From Limnochordia bacterium (GTDB lineage: Bacteria; Bacillota; Limnochordia; Darwinibacteriales; DTU012): 6,953 nt of DNA. A model generated the notes under the pieces. It was given only the letters and a program-made list of their open reading frames with translations. It was not told where the DNA came from and ran no database searches. The stretch lies in the NCBI GenBank assembly GCA_007116995.1, contig SKHL01000155.1, positions 1-6,953 of the forward strand, written 5' to 3'. The position numbers and the translations under genes were made by a program. Positions 1-4,561 of the stretch are shown here, one piece after another (the stretch's first letter is position 1; every line of letters starts with the position of its first letter).

Positions 1-96
1 ATGACCTGACTGGGCGATGGCAATCATATTTATTATCTCTTTCCGAACGCACTTCGCTTTCTTCTGTAATTCTGCAACTAGCTCGGTCTTGATCAT
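1..96 (-). CDS. Transketolase N-terminal subunit, 5' fragment (runs off the window)
   Basis: Only the first 32 codons are in the window, read leftwards from ATG at 96-94. The peptide begins MIKTELVAELQKKAK and ends with IINMIAIAQSGH. A short amphipathic helix followed by R-x-x-I-I-x-M-I-x-x-A-x-SGH is the hallmark start of transketolases. The SGH histidine lies in the thiamine-diphosphate/substrate pocket, and in split enzymes this end belongs to the N-terminal subunit (about 270-280 aa). Whether the gene is split or full length cannot be seen; the short lead-in before SGH is typical of the split form. Transketolase moves a two-carbon ketol unit between sugar phosphates. A strong Shine-Dalgarno (GGAGG, 110-106) sits 9 nt upstream inside the end of the isomerase gene, and the start overlaps the isomerase stop (ATGA), so translation is probably coupled. 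The call rests on a short stretch but the motif is distinctive. Alternatives are a DXP-synthase-like or other TPP enzyme with a special substrate. Confidence 0.75.
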   Translation of the reverse strand, partial: MIKTELVAELQKKAKCVRKEIINMIAIAQSGH

Positions 97-1073
97 TTCA
101 CCTTACCTCCAAAGGTATTCCCAAGTAAGCCCCAAAGATGATCGTAGACATCAGTCACATCACCCTGGGCGATCATGGTCTGTAGATCTCCTAAATCCAC
201 TTGATCAGCAATGGATTGTAATTGTTTCATAACTCGATAGGTTTGAGAAAAACCCTTGACTGGGTCTATGCGCGCTGGCATCATATCGGCTGTGAACCAA
301 TTGGCGTGATTATACTGATTCAGATAGACCAAAAATTCAACTAGTGCCCAAATATGTTCTGTTCCTGGCACTAAATCCCAATCCCAAGCGCGATTGTTGT
401 CATTGACATGAACATAGAATAAGCGGTCGCTTTCCCCTAATAAGGCTACTGCACGACCTGGTGTCTCCGCTGCACACAGTGAGTGCCCAACATCAATGGT
501 GACACCTACGTTTTTATGTCCTACTGCTTCAACTAACAACAGGGTAGTTGCTGCGGTATCTAGATAACAACTCACCCGTGGCTCGGTCGGTTTGTATTCT
601 AGTGAAAAGCGGACAGACGGATCATAAAGTGCCGCTTGATTTACCGCCTCCTTTAAGCGCTTGAAATCTACTCGGTAGTCCGTCTGAAATGATACATCAT
701 GACCATCAGCTAAGGGACAACAAGTGACTAAATTACAATTCAGTGCTGCGGCTGCTTCAATAGCCCCTTCGGTATACTGCATAGCCAGTTTACGTACTTT
801 ACTGCTAGGATTGGTATACGATCCATCTCGAAACTCGGGTTCGGCCTTAACATTTAGATTAATGGCTGCAATTTCTAGTCCGTATTGCTGCTGCAAGTCC
901 TTAATCTCATTAACATCAGGATAATCATAGGGATAGATTAGTTCTAGCCCTTTTATTCCCTGGATTTGGGATGCAAGTGCAAACTTCTCCGAAATTGAGC
1001 GGTCTTGACCATAATGGCCGTGAAATCGATCTTTCATGTTCCCTAAAAACCCAGTAATTACAGCATACTTCAT
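93..1073 (-). CDS. TIM-barrel sugar isomerase (xylose isomerase-like / L-rhamnose isomerase-type fold)
   Basis: A 326-aa cytosolic protein of the AP-endonuclease-2/xylose-isomerase-like TIM-barrel superfamily, expected to interconvert an aldose and a ketose (or epimerise a ketose) with divalent metal. Candidate ligands are E159 (SLEYKP), D194 and H197 (TIDVGHS), H222 (VHVND), D231 and D233 (WDWD), and D263 (TADMMP). Their order and spacing closely follow the metal and catalytic residues I recall for Pseudomonas stutzeri-type L-rhamnose isomerase (E219, D254, H257, H281, D289, D327). This points to that branch rather than to endonuclease IV, though the protein is shorter than the roughly 430-aa rhamnose isomerase. 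The start is supported by GGGAGGA (1087-1081), 7 nt before ATG. The stop TGA (95-93) overlaps the transketolase start by 4 nt, so the product may feed, after phosphorylation, a transketolase step. Substrate unknown: rhamnose-, apiose-, ribulose- and allose-type sugars are all possible. Confidence 0.8.
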   Translation of the reverse strand: MKYAVITGFLGNMKDRFHGHYGQDRSISEKFALASQIQGIKGLELIYPYDYPDVNEIKDLQQQYGLEIAAINLNVKAEPEFRDGSYTNPSSKVRKLAMQYTEGAIEAAAALNCNLVTCCPLADGHDVSFQTDYRVDFKRLKEAVNQAALYDPSVRFSLEYKPTEPRVSCYLDTAATTLLLVEAVGHKNVGVTIDVGHSLCAAETPGRAVALLGESDRLFYVHVNDNNRAWDWDLVPGTEHIWALVEFLVYLNQYNHANWFTADMMPARIDPVKGFSQTYRVMKQLQSIADQVDLGDLQTMIAQGDVTDVYDHLWGLLGNTFGGKVK

Positions 1074-1106
1074 AATATCATCCTCCCATTTATTGACAGT
1101 AACGTC

Positions 1107-1129
1107 ATTATGTGTTTTGAATACAAAAC
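1107..1129 (-). promoter_or_regulatory. Inverted repeat and weak promoter candidate upstream of the isomerase gene
   Basis: In the 127-bp gap between the phosphatase and isomerase genes, GTTTTG and CAAAAC (1114-1119 and 1124-1129) form a perfect 6-bp inverted repeat around AATA. Right next to it, on the minus strand, is a -10-like CATAAT (1112-1107). No good -35 is found at normal spacing (TCAATA at 17 nt). The repeat would lie in the promoter spacer, a usual repressor position, and ends about 40 bp before the isomerase ATG. It could equally be a small RNA hairpin in a read-through transcript. Function is inferred only from position and symmetry. Confidence 0.3.
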
Positions 1130-1200
1130 TATTGATAAGTATTCGCCATTCACGATAGGAATCCCTCTATTAATATAAAAAAAAATATTGTTTCCATCTG

Positions 1201-1725
1201 CTAGTTTGCGAGAATTATTTCTACAGCCTGAGTTAGGTCTCCGACTACATAATCAGCCTCAATATTGCCTTGATTCGAGTCACAGATTAAAATAGTCTTT
1301 GTTCCTCCTGCTTGACCTGCTTGGATATCAACATCCCGATCTCCTACAATATAACTGTCAGCTAAGTTAATGGTATACTGTTTGGCCAGTGATGTAATCA
1401 TGCCTGGCTTTGGTTTGCGACAAGCACAACCAACCCATGGTTTATGAATGCAAGCCATCACCTGGTCAATTTTACCATCTAGTGCTTGGATTTGGTTAAT
1501 CATATCTTGATGAATCTTGTCTAATTGCTCTTTACTCATATACCCTAAGCCTACTCCACCTTGATTGGTCACAACAAATACTTTATAGTTAGCCATGTTT
1601 AGCTTGTGAATCGCTTCACCCACACCAGGAAATAGTGTGAATTCTTGAGGATGGTTTGGTGGACGCGTTCCATAACTAGGATTTATAACTCCATCTCTGT
1701 CGAGAAAAACAGCCTTGGATTGCAT
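1201..1725 (-). CDS. gmhB: D-glycero-D-manno-heptose 1,7-bisphosphate 7-phosphatase family (HAD-IIIA, GmhB-like)
   Basis: A 174-aa cytosolic HAD phosphatase. Family members remove the 7-phosphate of D-glycero-D-manno-heptose 1,7-bisphosphate on the way to ADP- or GDP-heptose for LPS or S-layer glycans. Motif I is FLDRDGVIN, with nucleophile D9 and acid/base D11. Motif II is VVTNQGGV (T53, N54), motif III is CRKPKPG (K104), and motif IV is GDRDVD (D129, D131, D133). A zinc site C-x-H...C-x-C (C92, H94, C100, C102) is present, as in GmhB and the HisB phosphatase domain, but its loop is short: 5 residues between H94 and C100, against about a dozen in E. coli GmhB. Length is slightly under the usual 180-190 aa. 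I start at the internal ATG 1725-1723, which places MQSKAVFLDRDG in the usual register; an upstream ATG in frame at 1773 would add 16 unrelated residues. No gmhA or hldE neighbour is visible. A histidinol-phosphatase or other sugar-phosphate role remains possible. Confidence 0.82.
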   Translation of the reverse strand: MQSKAVFLDRDGVINPSYGTRPPNHPQEFTLFPGVGEAIHKLNMANYKVFVVTNQGGVGLGYMSKEQLDKIHQDMINQIQALDGKIDQVMACIHKPWVGCACRKPKPGMITSLAKQYTINLADSYIVGDRDVDIQAGQAGGTKTILICDSNQGNIEADYVVGDLTQAVEIILAN

Positions 1726-1735
1726 ATGATCATAT

Positions 1736-1742
1736 CCTCTCT
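1736..1742 (-). promoter_or_regulatory. Ribosome binding site that decides the gmhB start
   Basis: AGAGAGG on the minus strand (1742-1736) ends 10 nt before ATG 1725-1723. It supports the internal start over the upstream in-frame ATG at 1773, where no purine-rich site precedes the codon. Confidence 0.55.
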
Positions 1743-1888
1743 CTACCCAGATATATCTAAATAAATAGAACATATAATTTGAAATATAAGTGTGAAATGA
1801 CCATCAAAAAGCTAGCGTCGGATATACAATAGAGACATAGTATCAGTATAGTGGTCAATAAGTCCTAGTAAGTAAATCAAACAATGTT

Positions 1889-1933
1889 CTAGCAATATGT
1901 GCTAATCAGTCGGGAGTGTTTTTTAAGATACAT
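1889..1933 (-). CDS. Possible 14-codon leader ORF upstream of gmhB
   Basis: On the minus strand GGGAGAGG (1947-1940) stands 6 nt before ATG (1933-1931), which opens a frame encoding MYLKKHSRLISTYC and stops at TAG (1891-1889). It would lie about 28 nt into a transcript started from the extended -10 at 1976-1968. The Shine-Dalgarno quality and position make translation plausible, and a leader peptide could tune gmhB. However, there is no run of regulatory codons, no clear terminator follows it, and an ORF this short can occur by chance. Confidence 0.25.
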   Translation of the reverse strand: MYLKKHSRLISTYC

Positions 1934-1967
1934 TAGAAACCTCTCCCTAACTTGATCTACACCTACT

Positions 1968-1976
1968 ATTATACCA
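1968..1976 (-). promoter_or_regulatory. Extended -10 promoter candidate for gmhB
   Basis: The minus strand reads TGG then TATAAT (1976-1968), a perfect -10 with the extended TGn element. The -35 at 17-nt spacing is poor (CAAATA, 1996-1991), which an extended -10 can compensate for. Transcription would start near 1961 and give an unusually long leader of roughly 235 nt before gmhB. Confidence 0.4.
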
Positions 1977-2028
1977 CAAGACGCCAGCATTATTTGTTTA
2001 AATTTTTGGGGGGAAACTTGGAAGCATG

Positions 2029-2056
2029 ATTATAAATGCTTTTCCGAGATCTTCAA
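2029..2056 (-). promoter_or_regulatory. Second promoter candidate for the leftward genes
   Basis: The minus strand has TTGAAG (2056-2051), 16 nt, then TATAAT (2034-2029). The -10 lies in the loop of a short inverted repeat (AAGCAT 2022-2027 and ATGCTT 2036-2041), so it could be masked or bound by a regulator. Chance TATAAT occurrences are common in AT-rich DNA. Confidence 0.3.
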
Positions 2057-2133
2057 TCTACCTACTGCTGCAAAAGTGGGGAAATATTTTTTAAACATAG
2101 ACAATATTTTGTTTTATCCATTCATTTTTGCGG

Positions 2134-2146
2134 ATTACACAGTAAT
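2134..2146. promoter_or_regulatory. Inverted repeat ATTAC-ACA-GTAAT, candidate operator
   Basis: A perfect 5-bp inverted repeat with a 3-bp centre, located 45 bp upstream of the transporter -35 box. Its centre (2140) is 20 bp, about two helical turns, from the centre of the next palindrome (2160). The pair would present on the same DNA face. Regulator unknown. Confidence 0.3.
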
Positions 2147-2153
2147 ACAAGTT

Positions 2154-2166
2154 ATCGTTTAACGAT
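2154..2166. promoter_or_regulatory. Palindrome ATCGTT-T-AACGAT, candidate GntR/FadR-type operator
   Basis: A perfect 6-bp inverted repeat around a single T, ending 24 bp before the -35 of the transporter promoter. Its core TCGTTTAACGA (2155-2165) fits the FadR-subfamily GntR consensus TNGTNNNACNA exactly. The upstream position would suit an activator or an upstream repressor site. No GntR gene is in the window, so the regulator assignment is an inference from consensus only. Confidence 0.4.
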
Positions 2167-2190
2167 TTTCGTCTTTTTTTAACCATAATA

Positions 2191-2219
2191 TTGACAACCT
2201 CATAATATTCTTATAGAAT
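2191..2219 (+). promoter_or_regulatory. Sigma-A type promoter of the transporter operon
   Basis: A perfect -35 TTGACA (2191-2196), a 17-nt spacer and -10 TAGAAT (2214-2219) precede the binding-protein gene. Initiation is expected near 2226, which gives a short leader of about 29 nt. T- and A-rich tracts lie just upstream of the -35 (2174-2190) and could aid polymerase binding. Confidence 0.8.
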
Positions 2220-2254
2220 GAGATAGATAATTAAACTAGGGAGGCATTCTAAGT

Positions 2255-3394
2255 ATGAAAAAGTATGGTGTAGGTATTTTTGTTCTCGTTTTACTTGTTT
2301 TCTTGTCCACCGTGTTAGTCAGTGCAGAACCTATTAAACTAGGTCTAGTAGGCCCCATGACCGGTCCCTTAGCACCTTATGGTGAAGGTGTCCGAGATGG
2401 TGCACTGTTAGCCGCAGCCCAAATTAATGCTAATGGCGGCATTATGGGTAGACAGATTGAGATCATCGTCCTTGACAACCAAGCAAACCCGCAAGAAACT
2501 ATTACCTTAGTTAACCGTTTAATTCAAAGGGATAACATTGTTGGTCTAGTTGGCCCGGTTATCAGCGCAACATCAAGCGTTGCGGGACCACAAGTACAAC
2601 GCCAGCGAATTCCCATGATTACACCGACAGCTACCGCTGTAGGAGTAACTCGCGTAGGTGATTATGTGTTCCGTGTGTGTTATCTTGATGATCACCAAGG
2701 ATTAGCTGGTGCCAATTACGCAACGAATGACTTAGGTGCCAAGAAGGCTGGTATCCTTTATAAGGCCGGAGATGCCTATAGCGTGGGACTGCGGGATGTC
2801 TTCCAAGAGCAATTCATTGCAGCTGGTGGTGAAGTTATAGATGTTGCCTATAACGCTGGCGACAGTGATTTCAGTGCCCAGTTAACTCGACTGAAAAATG
2901 CCGAAGTAGAAGTAGTTTATTCTCCATTCTACTATGAAGATGCAGTGATCGCACTTAAGCAGGCAGATTCAATCGGTCTAGATGCTGTCTTCATTGGTGC
3001 TGATGGATGGGATGCTCAAGAATTATTGGACCAAGCAGGACTCGCGGCCGTCAATGCAGTATTTACTACTCATTACTCCATTGATGACCAACGACCTATA
3101 GTTCAAACGTTTCTAACAGACTTCCAAGAGCAATATGGTAGGTTCCCTATCGTATTAGCAGCACTAGGTTATGATGCGGCTGCCCTTATGATCAATTCCA
3201 TTGATCGTGCTCAATCCACTAACGCACAAGAAATTCGAGCAGCCATTGCCAGCACCCAGGCTTTTGAGGGTGTAACGGGTCAGAGTATTTCACTAGATGA
3301 TAACGGCGATCCTATTAAAAATATCACGATCATTCGTGTTATTGAAGTAGATGGAGCAGCCCAGTTTGAATATGTCACCCAAGTAAGCTACTAA
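2255..3394 (+). CDS. livK: ABC importer solute-binding protein, branched-chain amino acid (LivJ/LivK) type
   Basis: A 379-aa exported receptor of the periplasmic-binding-protein family 6 (HAAT transporters). It captures the substrate outside the membrane and hands it to the LivH/LivM channel. Residues 1-24 are a signal peptide: KK at 2-3, a hydrophobic stretch at about 5-22, and a VSA-E cleavage site after A24. No cysteine follows, so this is a signal-peptidase-I leader rather than a lipoprotein. The mature start IKLGLVGPMTGPLAPYGEG and the motif GGIMGRQIEIIVLDNQ are family hallmarks. Likely ligand-contact segments are ISATSS (103-108), TPTATA (123-128) and GADGWD (248-253). AGGGAGG (2238-2244) lies 10 nt before ATG. 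First gene of the operon, separated from livH by a hairpin terminator, which suggests that receptor is made in excess over channel. Substrate specificity (Leu/Ile/Val, other amino acids, amides or urea-type ligands) cannot be told. Confidence 0.9.
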   Translation: MKKYGVGIFVLVLLVFLSTVLVSAEPIKLGLVGPMTGPLAPYGEGVRDGALLAAAQINANGGIMGRQIEIIVLDNQANPQETITLVNRLIQRDNIVGLVGPVISATSSVAGPQVQRQRIPMITPTATAVGVTRVGDYVFRVCYLDDHQGLAGANYATNDLGAKKAGILYKAGDAYSVGLRDVFQEQFIAAGGEVIDVAYNAGDSDFSAQLTRLKNAEVEVVYSPFYYEDAVIALKQADSIGLDAVFIGADGWDAQELLDQAGLAAVNAVFTTHYSIDDQRPIVQTFLTDFQEQYGRFPIVLAALGYDAAALMINSIDRAQSTNAQEIRAAIASTQAFEGVTGQSISLDDNGDPIKNITIIRVIEVDGAAQFEYVTQVSY

Positions 3395-3415
3395 ACAACC
3401 AATTCATGTAATATC

Positions 3416-3453
3416 GGTGGGATGCGGGCAGGGCCCTTATCCCACCTTCTTTT
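3416..3453 (+). terminator. Intrinsic terminator/attenuator between livK and livH
   Basis: GGTGGGAT (3416-3423) pairs perfectly with ATCCCACC (3439-3446). Inside, GGGC (3426-3429) and GCCC (3433-3436) stack around an AGG loop. The U-rich tail TTCTTTT follows (3447-3453). It begins 21 bp after the livK stop, inside the operon. No promoter is apparent in the 40 bp between it and livH, so it most likely works as a partial terminator that lowers downstream expression. Confidence 0.8.
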
Positions 3454-3493
3454 GAGTTAACGTACCAATACAATATAGAAGGGTGGGAAACGA

Positions 3494-4546
3494 ATGCTGC
3501 CAGTTTTGGGATTTGGTATATTTGCTGTAGCCATCGGGATGATGGTGGTCGGCATAAAATTTAGACATCCATTTACTGCCCATAAGGTGGGACGTTTTGC
3601 GTACACCCCATTTATGATCTTCCTTGGAGTATTAGCATTCAATTACCTATTAATTGGCTTAGAAGCCGACCGAGTTTATTTTCTTCAGCAGACAGTATAC
3701 GGTATTTCATTAGGGAGTGTTTATGCGTTAATCGCACTCGGTTACACAATGGTATATGGGATTGTTCGACTGATTAACTTCGCACATGGTGAGATTTATA
3801 TGCTAGGAGCGTATGCAGGCTTCTTTGCTGTTACATCTCTGGGATTGCACTTTATTCTTGCACTTATTTTTGCGATGGTTGCCGCTGCTTTGGCTGGTGT
3901 CTTAGTCGAACGAATAGCATATAAGCCTCTACGGTCAGCGCCGCGCTTAGCAGTGTTAATTACTGCTATTGGAATGTCCCTGCTACTGCAGAATGTGGGA
4001 CAGAAAGTATTTGGATCCATTCCTCGTTCGTTTCCCCGCCAATTCCATGGACTGTATCAAATTGCTGGAATCAACCTGGATCAATCCCGGATAATCATTT
4101 TTGTCATTACAGTATTGCTCATGCTGGCACTCCAGTATTTTGTCGCTTATACTAAGCCTGGTAGAGCTATGCGTGCGGTATCTCAAGATCGAGATGCAGC
4201 CCAACTAATGGGGATAAACGTAGATCGAACAATTGCGTCTACGTTTGCTGTTGGATCTATGCTAGCTGGTGCAGCTGGAATTCTGGTAGCCATAGTATTC
4301 CCTCAGATCCGTCCAACCATGGGATTGATGCCCGGGTTAAAGGCTTTTGTCGCCGCTGTTATCGGAGGTATCGGAATTATACCAGGAGCTGTTTTAGGAG
4401 GACTAATCCTTGGTGTTTCTGAAAATCTAGTTACTGCATACCTATCGTCTAGTTGGCGAGATGCCATCGCATTCGGTATGTTAATCATAATTCTACTCGT
4501 GAAGCCGTCGGGCATCCTCGGACGGAACGTCCGCGAGAAAGTATAG
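3494..4546 (+). CDS. livH: Branched-chain amino acid type ABC permease LivH, with N-terminal extension
   Basis: A 350-aa integral membrane protein, one half of the translocation channel of a HAAT importer. The canonical LivH part starts around residue 63 (FLQQTVYGISLGSVYALIAL) and shows YTMVYGIVRLINFAHGE (84-100). The cytoplasmic EAA-like loop that docks on the ATPases is at 223-241 (GRAMRAVSQDRDAAQLMGI), and the C-terminus has typical AAVIGGIGIIPGAVLGG helices. Residues 1-60 are extra compared with the usual roughly 290-aa LivH and contain two predicted membrane segments (about 4-21 and 37-56). The start is supported by AAGGGTGG (3479-3486), 7 nt before ATG, and no suitable start with a ribosome site is seen near residue 60, so the extension is probably real. 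It lies 99 bp after livK across the terminator hairpin, and 15 bp before the livM-livG fusion. Confidence 0.9.
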   Translation: MLPVLGFGIFAVAIGMMVVGIKFRHPFTAHKVGRFAYTPFMIFLGVLAFNYLLIGLEADRVYFLQQTVYGISLGSVYALIALGYTMVYGIVRLINFAHGEIYMLGAYAGFFAVTSLGLHFILALIFAMVAAALAGVLVERIAYKPLRSAPRLAVLITAIGMSLLLQNVGQKVFGSIPRSFPRQFHGLYQIAGINLDQSRIIIFVITVLLMLALQYFVAYTKPGRAMRAVSQDRDAAQLMGINVDRTIASTFAVGSMLAGAAGILVAIVFPQIRPTMGLMPGLKAFVAAVIGGIGIIPGAVLGGLILGVSENLVTAYLSSSWRDAIAFGMLIIILLVKPSGILGRNVREKV

Positions 4547-4561
4547 GCAGGTGAATCCACG

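Larger units (their letters stand above)
1774..2254. promoter_or_regulatory. Divergent intergenic regulatory region, 481 bp
   Basis: This AT-rich stretch separates the leftward gmhB from the rightward transporter operon. It holds a strong plus promoter, two 13-bp palindromes, two minus-strand promoter candidates and a possible leader ORF, each listed separately. There are also short inverted repeats of doubtful meaning: TGACCA/TGGTCA at 1798-1803 and 1852-1857, and TAGCA/TGCTA flanking ATATG near 1890-1904. No tRNA, known riboswitch core or T-box motif was recognised in it. Confidence 0.6.

Noticed and set aside
17..232. Plus-strand open frame at the left edge
   Set aside because: It is antisense to the transketolase start and isomerase end, both supported by motifs and ribosome sites.
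1177..1185. Nine-T run on the minus strand just after gmhB, resembling a terminator tail
   Set aside because: No stable hairpin precedes it, so it is not called an intrinsic terminator; read-through to the isomerase gene is possible.
1726..1773. Upstream in-frame ATG of the HAD phosphatase (16 extra residues)
   Set aside because: No ribosome site before it; the added residues do not fit the family, where the DxD motif lies about 10 residues from the start.
1890..1926. TAGCA/TGCTA hairpin followed by a T run on the plus strand
   Set aside because: The stem is only 5 bp of mixed composition and the T run begins well past its end, so it does not form a credible terminator.
2150..2163. Possible catabolite-repression (cre) site around the CG of the second palindrome
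   Set aside because: Several conserved positions of the 14-bp cre consensus are missing on both sides; the GntR-type match is better.
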